This document shows positions 1 to 9,700 of a DNA stretch of 64,000 bases, piece after piece. The position numbers and the translations under genes are program-made. Within the stretch, counting starts at the first letter, position 1, and every line of letters begins with the position of its first letter. The notes under the pieces were generated by a model that did no database searches, had not been told where the DNA came from, and was given only the letters and a program-made list of their open reading frames with translations. Source of the stretch: Spirosoma profusum (GTDB lineage: Bacteria; Bacteroidota; Bacteroidia; Cytophagales; Spirosomataceae); contig NZ_JACWZY010000009.1 in NCBI RefSeq assembly GCF_014699005.1, positions 171,826 through 235,825 on the forward strand. Reading direction: 5' to 3'.

Positions 1-3000
1 GACCGGCTTTAATACGGGTACAGTCACCAACGCTCAGGGCGAATATTCGTTTAAAGAATTGCCGCTGGGCGGGCCATACACCGTTCGTATTACGTTCATC
101 GGCTACGGCGAGCAGAAACGTACCGGATACCTGCTCAATCAGGGGGATGCCATTCGCGTCAATCTAACCATGCAGGAAACCGACCAAACGCTCGAAGTAG
201 TGCAGGTGGTGGCATCAGGATTGAAAAACAAGATCGAAAACCTGGGTGCGGCTACGGCCATTTCGGCCAAATCGATTCAAACGCTGCCGGTAAATGGCCG
301 GAATTTTACATCACTGATGGATCTTTCGCCCCTGAGCCGGGGTGGAAATATTTCGGGCCAACTGGGCTCATCGACCAATTACACCATCGACGGCATGAAC
401 GCCAAAAACCCAACGTCGGCCGGTTCGACTACGAGCCGAAGCGGAGCCCCCTACTCTATTTCGATCGAGGCCGTTCGCGAGTTCAAGGTCATTACCAATC
501 AATACGACGTGATTTACGGACGTAGTGGCGGGGGTATCGTGAGCGCCGTTACCAAAGCCGGTACGAATAAATTTACCGGTAGCGTTTTCAACTACACCCG
601 CGCCAACTGGTTAGCCAGCCCCTATGATATTCGGGGTAATACACGCAATAACAAGTTCGCTACCAACCAGTTCGGCTTGTCGCTGGGTGGGCCGATCATC
701 AAAGACAAACTGCACTTTTTCCTCGTCTGGGATCACCAGCAGGATTCGCGTCCGTTGATCATTGCCGATATTCAGTCGCCCGTCGATGAAAACCGGTTTA
801 ACGTAACGCGTGCTACGTTGGATCGATTTGTGGACATCGCCCGGAGCAAATACGGCGTGTCTAATACGCCCCAGTTCGGTACGTTTGACAAGAATCGTGG
901 TTCTGATGCAGCCTTCGCCCGACTCGACTGGCAAATCAACAGCAAAAACCTGCTGACGATACGTAACAATTTTACCAGCGACCGCAATAAGCTTGGTTTA
1001 GCGGATAATACGACCATTAACGCCTACGAATCGTACGGCAACGATTATAACTGGGACAACAGTTTTCTGGCGACGCTACGCACCTCGGTAACGCCACGTA
1101 TCACGAACGAGCTGAAACTTCAGCACCTGTTTACGTACCAGAAAAGTGCTCCCGGCGACCAACTTCCGGCCGCTAACATTCCGCGCGCCATCGTCGAAAA
1201 CGTTACGTCGACGGTTGACGGAACAACTCGCTCAACCAATATTCAGATGGGTGGCCACCGGTTTGCGCAGGAAGGTTTCGACAATAACGTACTACAACTG
1301 GTTAACAATCTGTATTATAACACCGATAAAGTTCAGTACACGTTTGGCGTTGACCTGATGTACACACGGGCGCACTCGGTCTATGGCAGCGAGGTGAACG
1401 GTCGGTTCCATTACACGGTTGATGCTGCCGCCAACATGACAGCGCTCGATAAATTCAATGCGCTGCAACCGTATCGGTATTACCGTGAGGTGCCGCTGGT
1501 CGATGATCCGAGCGTAGTGGGTAATACGTGGAACGCCGGTTTGTATGGCCAGATGAGCACCAAACTGGCGCGGGGTCTGGAAATGATCGCCGGTCTGCGG
1601 TTCGATTACGCGCACTATCCGTCTACCTCGCTGAATCAGGTGGTAGTTGATGAGTTGAAACTACGTACCGACAACAAACTAAAATCGTTCATCGTGCAGC
1701 CTCGTCTGCAATTTACCTGGGACGTAAATGAGCGGCATACCGATTACGTCCGCTTTGGTGCAGGTGTTTTCGCTTCTGACATAAATAATTACGTCATTAT
1801 CAACAACCTGACGTTCGATGGTAAGCACCTCGCTACGGTCGATGTACGCGCCCCAAACATCCCGACGCCCGATTTTGCTGCGTATCGCTCGAACTACGCC
1901 AGCATTCCGTCGTTAGCTGCTTTCCAGCTTCCAACGATCAACATGACTGGAGCCGATGCGCGCGTGCCGGTTCTGTACAAAGCGAACCTGTCGTATAACC
2001 GCTACCTGACCGATAAGTTGAAAGTGGGTATTGCGGGGTATATGTCGCTGGGGCGGAATAATTACATGTACGTAGACCGCAACATGGCTACGGAACCGTA
2101 TTTCCGTCTGGCGAACGAAGATAACCGGGGTGTTTACGTACCATTGGCCTCCATGCCCACCAACGGCGCGGGCGACTGGCTACAGGGACGTATCAGTCAG
2201 AAACTGGGCCGCGTACTGGAACTGAACAGCGAAGGGAAAGTGAATCAGTTTGCAGTGGTGGCCGATGCTACGTATCAATATTTTAAAGACGGCGAATTTT
2301 CGGTCAGCTACACCTGGAACGATACACGCGACAATACGTCGTTCAATGGGAACGTAGCAAACTCCGCTACGTTATCGCTACCCGTGAAAGATGACCCACG
2401 AAATCTGTCTAAAATGACATATTCGGATAACCAGTTCCGGCATAAAATCGTCTTTTATGGTACGTTGCCCACTTTCTATGGCATTACGGTTGGGGTTCGT
2501 TATTCCGGTATTGGCGGCACAAGGTATTCGTTGTTGTCCGGCGCCAACAGCAACGCCGACTTCGTGGCGGGCAACAACGACCTCGCTTTCATTTTCGACC
2601 GTAACAGCGAAAATACGCCGTCGAACGTAAAAAGTGGTTTACAGGCCATTCTGGATAACCCCAATGCCAGCCAGAGCATTAAGGATTATATCACTACGTA
2701 TTCGGGCAAAATGGCGGAACGGAACGGAGGTGTCAATGGCTTCTATGGTGTTTTCGATGTTCGGGCCAGCAAGCGGTTCAGGATTCATAAAACGCATACT
2801 ATTGACATCTCAGCCGACGTATTTAACTTCGCTAACCTACTGAATAAGAGTTGGGGAGCTAATCAATCGTTGGGAACGCAGGCGCTCTATGCACTCGGTA
2901 TCCCTGCATCGGGTTCTACACCAGCAGTTGCCGGTTTCGACAAAGCCAACCAGCGATTTGTGTACCGGGTCAATACGGCTGGTGTTGTTACCCCTTCCGG

Positions 3001-3043
3001 CGACCCATACCAGCTTCAGTTAGGAGCCCGCTACAGTTTCTAG
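1..3043 (+). CDS. TonB-dependent receptor, Oar-like (5' end outside window)
   Basis: Outer-membrane beta-barrel receptor that would import a ligand using TonB energy. The reading frame is open from base 2, so the gene begins left of the window; the visible protein starts inside a carboxypeptidase-regulatory-like domain (NAQGEYSFKELPLGGPYTV and FIGYG). A plug follows, with the LPVNGRNFTSLMDLSPL and TIDGMNAKNP motifs typical of Oar-type receptors, then a long barrel rich in aromatic/polar alternation that ends in GARYSF with a terminal Phe, as expected for BamA-dependent barrels. No SusD-like partner follows, so a polysaccharide-utilisation role is not indicated; the ligand is unknown. A hairpin terminator lies about 60 bases after the stop. 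Family call is firm, substrate unknown. Confidence 0.9.
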   Translation, partial: TGFNTGTVTNAQGEYSFKELPLGGPYTVRITFIGYGEQKRTGYLLNQGDAIRVNLTMQETDQTLEVVQVVASGLKNKIENLGAATAISAKSIQTLPVNGRNFTSLMDLSPLSRGGNISGQLGSSTNYTIDGMNAKNPTSAGSTTSRSGAPYSISIEAVREFKVITNQYDVIYGRSGGGIVSAVTKAGTNKFTGSVFNYTRANWLASPYDIRGNTRNNKFATNQFGLSLGGPIIKDKLHFFLVWDHQQDSRPLIIADIQSPVDENRFNVTRATLDRFVDIARSKYGVSNTPQFGTFDKNRGSDAAFARLDWQINSKNLLTIRNNFTSDRNKLGLADNTTINAYESYGNDYNWDNSFLATLRTSVTPRITNELKLQHLFTYQKSAPGDQLPAANIPRAIVENVTSTVDGTTRSTNIQMGGHRFAQEGFDNNVLQLVNNLYYNTDKVQYTFGVDLMYTRAHSVYGSEVNGRFHYTVDAAANMTALDKFNALQPYRYYREVPLVDDPSVVGNTWNAGLYGQMSTKLARGLEMIAGLRFDYAHYPSTSLNQVVVDELKLRTDNKLKSFIVQPRLQFTWDVNERHTDYVRFGAGVFASDINNYVIINNLTFDGKHLATVDVRAPNIPTPDFAAYRSNYASIPSLAAFQLPTINMTGADARVPVLYKANLSYNRYLTDKLKVGIAGYMSLGRNNYMYVDRNMATEPYFRLANEDNRGVYVPLASMPTNGAGDWLQGRISQKLGRVLELNSEGKVNQFAVVADATYQYFKDGEFSVSYTWNDTRDNTSFNGNVANSATLSLPVKDDPRNLSKMTYSDNQFRHKIVFYGTLPTFYGITVGVRYSGIGGTRYSLLSGANSNADFVAGNNDLAFIFDRNSENTPSNVKSGLQAILDNPNASQSIKDYITTYSGKMAERNGGVNGFYGVFDVRASKRFRIHKTHTIDISADVFNFANLLNKSWGANQSLGTQALYALGIPASGSTPAVAGFDKANQRFVYRVNTAGVVTPSGDPYQLQLGARYSF

Positions 3044-3100
3044 TAGGCAGTAGCTCCGTCAATCTTCTTTTCGACCTTTTCTTTTCACATAGTTAAAAAT

Positions 3101-3130
3101 TCAGCCTGAGCTTTCGGGCTGAGTTTTTTA
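3101..3130 (+). terminator. Rho-independent terminator after the TonB receptor
   Basis: A TCAGCC...GGCTGA hairpin is followed directly by a run of six T. It lies 58 bases after the receptor stop codon. Confidence 0.75.
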
Positions 3131-3211
3131 TAAGTGTATTCAGGACGTTGAACCTATCTACGTTACACTTGACCAATGTATCGGGATGTATGAGCGTGTT
3201 CAAATTTTTGC

Positions 3212-3622
3212 TTATCGACTGCCTTCGATTATTGTTACTACACCGCTGCTTGAAACCGTTAACGTAATAGACGCTTTCGTGGCTGAACCAATTTTTGTGA
3301 CTCGGGCGGCTTCGCTAAATATGTCCACGTTATCGACCGTACCGTACAAATAAGCCGTTCCCGCCTGACTGGCCGTTGTTGCCGTTCCCTGTTTAGTAAC
3401 AAACTGCATACTGGAGGAATTGGTAGACTGACGAATGAAAGCAATGGTAGCAGACGATTGCCCGTTCGACGGAAATGTCGTTACAGTGGTACCTTGTTTT
3501 ATACTCGTTACGTTGTAAAGGCCATCAATCGTTGCTGCTAAATCGGGATTGGGCTCACCACTTTTCTTGCAACCACCTACCGTAACGATGATCAGAATGA
3601 ACCCGTAAAGCCATGTTTTCAT
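3212..3622 (-). CDS. Small secreted lipoprotein of unknown function
   Basis: A 136-residue protein with a lipoprotein signal: MKTWLYGFILIIVTVGGCKK, where Cys18 of the VGGC lipobox would be acylated, so it should sit on the periplasmic or outer surface. The mature part (LAATIDGLYNVTSIKQG, then Ser/Thr-rich beta-strand-like segments) resembles the small beta-barrel lipoproteins common in Cytophagales, but I recognise no named family. It is transcribed towards the TonB receptor and the two genes are convergent. It stands alone; the next gene upstream on the same strand is about 350 bases away beyond a long hairpin. Function not assignable. Confidence 0.7.
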   Translation of the reverse strand: MKTWLYGFILIIVTVGGCKKSGEPNPDLAATIDGLYNVTSIKQGTTVTTFPSNGQSSATIAFIRQSTNSSSMQFVTKQGTATTASQAGTAYLYGTVDNVDIFSEAARVTKIGSATKASITLTVSSSGVVTIIEGSR

Positions 3623-3912
3623 AAACTATGCTATCTTCTTGTATTTAAGAAACTTACAAGAATCAAGCCAATGTACCTCCGGTCATTCCATCCAATCAGA
3701 TCCAATCCTGATTACCTACGAATTCGACGGGCAAGACAAATTTGAATCGATGCGGACGTAATAAATACGTAGCAGAAAACACCTTATCGCTCCACTGGCA
3801 CACATCGTTGATACGTAGTCGGTGAAGCGCCAGGGCAGTCAAGTATAAAATGTCTTCATAGTGTTCTGTTGGTTAAGCGCTTAAAAAGAAATACCCCTTA
3901 TTTCGGTACTGT

Positions 3913-3960
3913 ATACCCTGCAACTATGCCTGTCGATTGGACAGCTTAGTTGCAGGGTAT
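3913..3960 (-). terminator. Long hairpin downstream of the PI-PLC-like gene
   Basis: A perfect 14-base inverted repeat (3913-3926 with 3947-3960, arm ATACCCTGCAACTA) encloses a second 5-base stem (CTGTC/GACAG). It starts 13 bases after the stop of the gene at 3974-6625. There is no clear T-run, so a processing or stability hairpin is possible. The rest of 3623-3912 holds nothing I can identify. Confidence 0.5.
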
Positions 3961-3973
3961 CAACTAGTTGTAC

Positions 3974-6625
3974 TTATTGCTTAATCAGCTTAACCGTCTT
4001 ACTTTGCTTATTCGTAGTTACCTGTAGTAGATATAATCCGGGAGATTTGCCTAATTGGATTATCTGCCGTTCATTAATTGCGTCAGACTTTATTAGTTGA
4101 CTGTCAAAAACTCTACCCTGATTATCAAGTACTTGTAAATTAAACGATTTGCCATCGACGCCACGAACTTCTATCTCAATCGATTCAGCCGTATTCGGAT
4201 TCCCAAATACCCTGATCGATAAGTTTTGTTCAGATAGGGTTTCCAGACCTATTCTGGCATTTGTTGTCAAACTAGTATTGCAGTGTTCACCAAATGAAAA
4301 TACATAATCAACTGTTTTACCACTTTGTGTTGCCTGAATTGTAATCGGTTTAGGATCATTTCTTAAATCAGCTTCCACAATACCAGTAGTGCTGGCGGGT
4401 GAGGAACGTAGCACGCCGGGTATTGAATACGTAATGGGAGTGCCGTCTCCGCCCGCGCTCTGAAGACTAATAAAGCCTGTCTGACAATCGTAAAGGGGCT
4501 GTAGCAGAGTTAACTTGCCATCAACTGGCAGTGCATCAATACAATGGTGTCTGAAATCAAAAACATAGCTTACCGTTGATTTTCCCTGCGTTGCCCGAAT
4601 AGTAATAGGCTTAGGATCGGCCCGGAGTTCAGCCTCTACAATACCGGTAGTGCTCGTAGGTGAGGAACGTAATACACCGGGTACCGAATACGTAACCGGG
4701 GTGCCGTTTCCACCATGATATTGAAAGGTAATTTCGCCAGTTTGACAGTTGTATAAAGGCTCCACCAACGTGAGCGGAGTTGCGGGGGCCGGCTCACGCA
4801 AGCCTGAAACTCGCTGTTTATTTAGGTATAGACAGATACTGGTAACAAATTCCCAGCTATCATCAATGTGTAGTATATTTGGTTTATTGACTATAAATTC
4901 ATTTCCATTTTGATCTTTATAAGGAAGTGCCCTGGTCATTACGTCTAAATTCGCTGCGACCTGACTGCTCAGTGCATTATTTGCCTGAGTTGCCATGGCT
5001 CTTATACTTCTGGCCAGCCCTAACGCTGATCCTACAGCATCCCCCCCGCCTTGTTGAGTTAACGTCCAGGATAATAGAAATAAATTCTGCGAATAGTTGC
5101 CTAGATTAGCTAATTTACCAAGCTGATCAGCAGCCATGGTAGATAAATCGTTCTTATTGGAATAACTGTCAAACTTGGATATATTATTCTGCGAGTAAAA
5201 TCCCTGGTTGGCAGCCGCTGCTGATGGATTATTCACATCATACCAGGTTTGGGTCTCAAACCGAATAATTAATTTACCCGTATTACTTCCTGCGAAAATG
5301 TCCTTCAGCGTAACATTACCCGTAAAAAGATTTGGCAGTGAAACGAATTTGGAAGCATCAATACGTTGCCTGATTACTGACCTCAGACGATCAAATTGTC
5401 CGTCATCCGTGCATAAGCTGCCAAAGTTCAAAATGACTAACTCCTTGTGGTTGCTCAGAAAATTATTGATACCAGTCAGCACGTCGGGCAAATTATCGGA
5501 TGTAGCGCCAACCTCTAAATTATATTTATTAATTGCTGATTTGTAGGCATCTTTATCCGAGATAAGTTTTAGAACATTACTAGTACCTAAATCTGTTGCT
5601 ACGTTTGCTAAAAACGCAGTTAAGTCTTCAATGGCTTTGAGTGCCTCGTTTTTGTCATTAACTGTAAGGTTAGGAAAGCAGTATTTGCTACCATTTAAAT
5701 GAGCAAACGGGAAGTCTATTGGATTCTGAGCAAAATCTTTTGCTAAAACGCGGCAGTCAAAATAACGTACACCTGCATTGAGTTGCCCAACAATATCCAG
5801 GCTCTGGGTCTGTGTGTTTGCAGAAACCCCTCCATAAGAGGTACCGATTTTATACATGCCTGCATCATGCGAACCCGGAACAACGATTTGCGATAATGTC
5901 TTATCGGAATTAATCAATCCGGAATTGTTCATCCAGTCAGCCCACGGTTCATCTTTCAATAAATGAAAAACGCCTTTTCCCCAGTCAGACTGACTACCAA
6001 ATTCATTTAAAACCCTGGATTTGGACAAATTGCCAACCCCACTGGAACTCTCTAATTCGATATGTGATCTTGGTTCAAAAAAAAGATTAAGCAGCCCAAC
6101 AGAAGGTGAGATAACTGCTTTGAATTTGAAAATTTTGTTGAATGAGCCATTTAAGCTACTAACATTAACCTGGAACCCGGCATCCTTACATTTAAGATTG
6201 TTGACTTCGTAATGAAAAACCGGACTTGGCTGCATGGGAGATAGCGTAAAAGTCACAGACGGTTTTTTAGCACCATTTCTTTCCGCAAAACAGTCATCGG
6301 AGGAGCCAATACTCACTGTAACGATCTCGTCCGTTTCGTTAAGCAATTGAAACTGAACCCCGATACTTAATGCGAACGGATTGTAAACTGTTTTGTGATC
6401 AGGTTCATTTGTTGCGAAAAGTGTACTATGAATTAATAGAAGACTTACTAAAGCTGTGAAAAAGCGAAAGTGTAGAATACTGAGTAACCCACCTGTGGAA
6501 AGTGCATTAGGTTGCCCTATACCGATTTGCTTTACTGGCTTGCCAAAGAGTAACCATATTGGCGAGAAACTCCAATAAAAGGCGTCAATCTTGTTAATTC
6601 CTAGCTGATAAAGGTTCGTTTTCAT
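3974..6625 (-). CDS. Secreted PI-PLC-like phosphodiesterase with T9SS tail
   Basis: An 883-residue protein predicted to be exported and then secreted by the type IX system. The central part (about residues 230-620) has PI-PLC X-domain marks: QIVVPGSHDAGMY with a catalytic-type His, GVRYFDCRV, a second His in PFAHLNG, and a later LILNFG-like strand; such enzymes cleave phosphodiester bonds in inositol phospholipids or related substrates. Two near-identical 76-residue modules follow, then a type A T9SS C-terminal domain (VFGNPNTAESIEIEV, GLYLLQVTTN, ending KTVKLIKQ). Oddly, 46 residues precede the hydrophobic signal segment (LLSILHFRFFTALVSLLLIH), and no internal ATG, GTG or TTG offers a better start. 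It lies 132 bases downstream of a hybrid two-component regulator on the same strand and may be its target. Substrate is inferred from the fold only. Confidence 0.75.
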   Translation of the reverse strand: MKTNLYQLGINKIDAFYWSFSPIWLLFGKPVKQIGIGQPNALSTGGLLSILHFRFFTALVSLLLIHSTLFATNEPDHKTVYNPFALSIGVQFQLLNETDEIVTVSIGSSDDCFAERNGAKKPSVTFTLSPMQPSPVFHYEVNNLKCKDAGFQVNVSSLNGSFNKIFKFKAVISPSVGLLNLFFEPRSHIELESSSGVGNLSKSRVLNEFGSQSDWGKGVFHLLKDEPWADWMNNSGLINSDKTLSQIVVPGSHDAGMYKIGTSYGGVSANTQTQSLDIVGQLNAGVRYFDCRVLAKDFAQNPIDFPFAHLNGSKYCFPNLTVNDKNEALKAIEDLTAFLANVATDLGTSNVLKLISDKDAYKSAINKYNLEVGATSDNLPDVLTGINNFLSNHKELVILNFGSLCTDDGQFDRLRSVIRQRIDASKFVSLPNLFTGNVTLKDIFAGSNTGKLIIRFETQTWYDVNNPSAAAANQGFYSQNNISKFDSYSNKNDLSTMAADQLGKLANLGNYSQNLFLLSWTLTQQGGGDAVGSALGLARSIRAMATQANNALSSQVAANLDVMTRALPYKDQNGNEFIVNKPNILHIDDSWEFVTSICLYLNKQRVSGLREPAPATPLTLVEPLYNCQTGEITFQYHGGNGTPVTYSVPGVLRSSPTSTTGIVEAELRADPKPITIRATQGKSTVSYVFDFRHHCIDALPVDGKLTLLQPLYDCQTGFISLQSAGGDGTPITYSIPGVLRSSPASTTGIVEADLRNDPKPITIQATQSGKTVDYVFSFGEHCNTSLTTNARIGLETLSEQNLSIRVFGNPNTAESIEIEVRGVDGKSFNLQVLDNQGRVFDSQLIKSDAINERQIIQLGKSPGLYLLQVTTNKQSKTVKLIKQ
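4280..4768 (-). repeat. Tandem 228-bp coding duplication in the PI-PLC-like gene
   Basis: Two copies (4541-4768 and 4280-4507, each 76 codons, 33 bases apart) encode modules running from LVEPLYNCQTG or LLQPLYDCQTG to a final His-Cys. Shared cores include PGVLRSSP and STTGIVEA. Each has two conserved Cys, suggesting a disulfide-closed domain between the catalytic domain and the sorting tail. Confidence 0.85.
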
Positions 6626-6629
6626 AATT

Positions 6630-6675
6630 CAGAAGTTTGTTTTGATAACAATAAGTAACCGATCACAAACTTCTG
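6630..6675 (-). promoter_or_regulatory. Inverted repeat in the leader of the PI-PLC-like gene
   Basis: A perfect 11-base inverted repeat, CAGAAGTTTGT (6630-6640) with ACAAACTTCTG (6665-6675), lies 5 bases upstream of the start codon at 6625. The 24-base spacing suits either an mRNA stem-loop or a two-site operator. No evidence links it to a particular regulator. Confidence 0.35.
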
Positions 6676-6757
6676 TAAACCCTTTAAGAGAGTATATAAG
6701 CTACGTATCAGATTATATAACGCTCGTATCAAACTACAGATAAACAGCTAAAATCAG

Positions 6758-9700
6758 CTAATTCCAGGGCTCCTGGTTGGCGTATGCGCGGGGAGTTAAG
6801 CCGTACAGTTCATGAAAACACTTAGTGAAATAGGCAGAGCTATCAAAACCCACCATATAGGCAGTCTGCGAGTTGTTATACCCCTGGCGTAATAACTGTG
6901 CTGCTTTCTTTAGCCGATAATTACGAATAACATCACTGATCGGCAAACCTGTTAAGGCTTTCAATTTACGGTGCAAACTCATGCGACTCATGCCAATCTC
7001 AGGTAGTATTTCCTCAACACCAAACGAGGTGTCATCTAATTTTTTATCGATCAGAGCATAAAGTTTATCCAGGAACGTATCGTTCAGACCGGACTCTGAA
7101 ACGTCTTCAGGCTGATGAAGTTTCGTCAAATTAGCCTTCAGCCGATCACGCAACTTCCGCCGGTTCTCCAGCATATTATGCACCCGTTGCTGCAATTCCG
7201 GTACGTGAAACGGTTTGTTCATGTAATCGTCCGCGCCTAACTCCAGCCCTGTCATCCGACTTTCTATGGCAGATTTTGCCGTTAACAAGAGAACAGGAAC
7301 ATGACTGGTACGTTGGTCATCTTTAACCAGCTTACAAAGCGTGTAGCCATCCATTTCGGGCATCAGTACGTCGCTGATGATTAAGTCTGGAATGAGTTGA
7401 AGGGCCTGCTCATAGCCTGCTTTCCCATTCGACGCTCTGTGGACACGGTACATCGATGGCAAGCTGTCGATAATAAATTCAGCCAGTTCAGTGTTATCTT
7501 CTACCAATAATAAAGTGGGTATTTCATCATCATCGATTTCAGTTGTAGCAGTACGTTCATCGTGTAACGAACTGACGGATATTGGAGACGTAGCATCAGT
7601 TTCTTTTGCAACTGATCGATAAGGCAGGTCAATCCGAAACGTAGTGCCGCTACGTCCTGAAGATTCATCTGTTTCACTGGTAACCTGCAATTTCCCCTGC
7701 TGAAAATCGACCAGTTCTTTAACCAGTGCCAGACCAATACCTGTACCTTCCTGCTGCCGTGTACTGGAATCGTCTACCTGATAAAATCGGTCAAAAATAT
7801 GAGGGAGCTTATCAGCGGGGATGCCCATACCCGTATCGCTCACCGCCAATTGAATGGAATTGTCCGTCGGGGAGTTAAGTAATACGTCTACACGACCGCC
7901 ATCGGGAGTAAATTTGAGTGCATTCGATACGAGATTATACACAATTCGTTCCAGCTTACTACTATCAAACCAATATTGACCAGACGTAGTAGAGCGATAC
8001 GTTAGTTCAATTGATTTCGACTCAGCCTGCCCGCAAAACGACTGCACGATCTCATCCACAAACGTACTGATATTTCCCAGCGATTCATTGGCAGACATTG
8101 CCCCCGATTCCATTTTGGTAAGATCGAGGAGTTGATTGATAAGCTGCAGCAATTGATTGGCGTTTCGATGAATTGCAGAAAGTCGCCGATTATCACCTTC
8201 ATCACGAATCTGGCGCATCATCTGTTCAGCTGGCGCCATAATTAAGGTGAGTGGTGTCCGAAATTCGTGCGTAATGTTGGAGAAGAAGCGGGTTTTCATC
8301 TCATCCACTTTCCGAAGCTGGGTGGCTTCCTGCTCCTGCATTGCCATGGTTTGCCGTAACTTCAATCGGTTCGTATAGGAACGTAACAGACCATACCCAA
8401 TGCCCAACAGCGTTAGTGTATACATTCCATACGCCCACCATGTTGCCCAAAATGGTGGGCGTATGATGATACGTAACATACGAATATACGGACTCCAGCT
8501 TCCTGATGTATTCGAAGCATTCAATTTGAGGGTATAACTTCCGGGACTCAGGTTGGTGTAGAATGCATCGGGACGTTCCGTCTCAATCCATTTTTTTTCA
8601 AGTCCGTCGAGCCAGTGTCGATAACGGTTTTTTCCGGGTTTGTTGAATTGCATGACCGCAAAATCTACCGCCAGAAAATTCTGATCATGCGGCAAACGCA
8701 GTTCGGTTAAACCCTGAACCGCCGAACTCTGTGATGACGTATCACGTGTATTTTGCGAAGTACGTAGCGGCTGATTATTGACTTTGATATTGGTTATGAA
8801 CACTTTAGGAGCAAACTTATCGGTTTTGATTTGATCAGGATAAAAGGCCGTTATACCTTCTACCCCGCCCAAAATGATTCGATCATCCGGCAAATGAACC
8901 ACATGAAACCGATTAAATTCATTAGCCAGCAGCCCATCATCGGTCGAAAAATTCAACACTTTAAATGTTCGCGTATCCAGTCGGCTAATTCCTTTGTTGG
9001 TGCTCAGCCATAGATAACCAAGCTTGTCAGACGTAGCAGAGTATACTACGTTATTGGGTAATCCATTATCGATGGTGATCCGCTTTGACTGATACGTTCG
9101 TTTATCGAACATACATAAGCCGTTCCCGAATGTACCGATCCAGAGCCGATTCGGATTCATCGAATCTCCTGATAACCAATACAATGAATTACTGCTTATG
9201 GATTTAGGATTGGTAGGCTTATGCCTGAAAGATTGAATCTGACCACTTGTCCGGTCAAGGCGAAGAAAACCTTCTAAGTCAGTAGCCAACCAAATAGCCT
9301 GATCGTCCACAACAATCTGTAAACCAATCACATTGGATGGCAATTTGAATGCAAATGTGAATTCTTTCCACTGCCGACTCACAGTATCGATATAATACGG
9401 CTGTCCATTATCCAGCGTCCAGATTATTCCTTTAGGATCAGTAGCTAATGGAAGCAAAAACCGATGATTATCAGGCGTTTTTTTGGGTAACAGCCGAACA
9501 ATCTGCGTTTTCTTTCGGGTATTTAGATCGTATTGATAAAAAACCGGTTCAGTATTATTAACCCAGAGTTTCCCCTGCTTATCTACTGTATACCGGAAAT
9601 TATAAGCGAACGAGTGAAAAAAGATCCGGGGCGTTTCGTTCCGCGGAATATTCAGCCAACGCATGAACACATCAGCCGGAAACGGATGCTGATAAACAGC

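Noticed and set aside
6630..6675. Riboswitch upstream of the PI-PLC-like gene
   Set aside because: Only a single 11-base inverted repeat is visible; no known riboswitch core.
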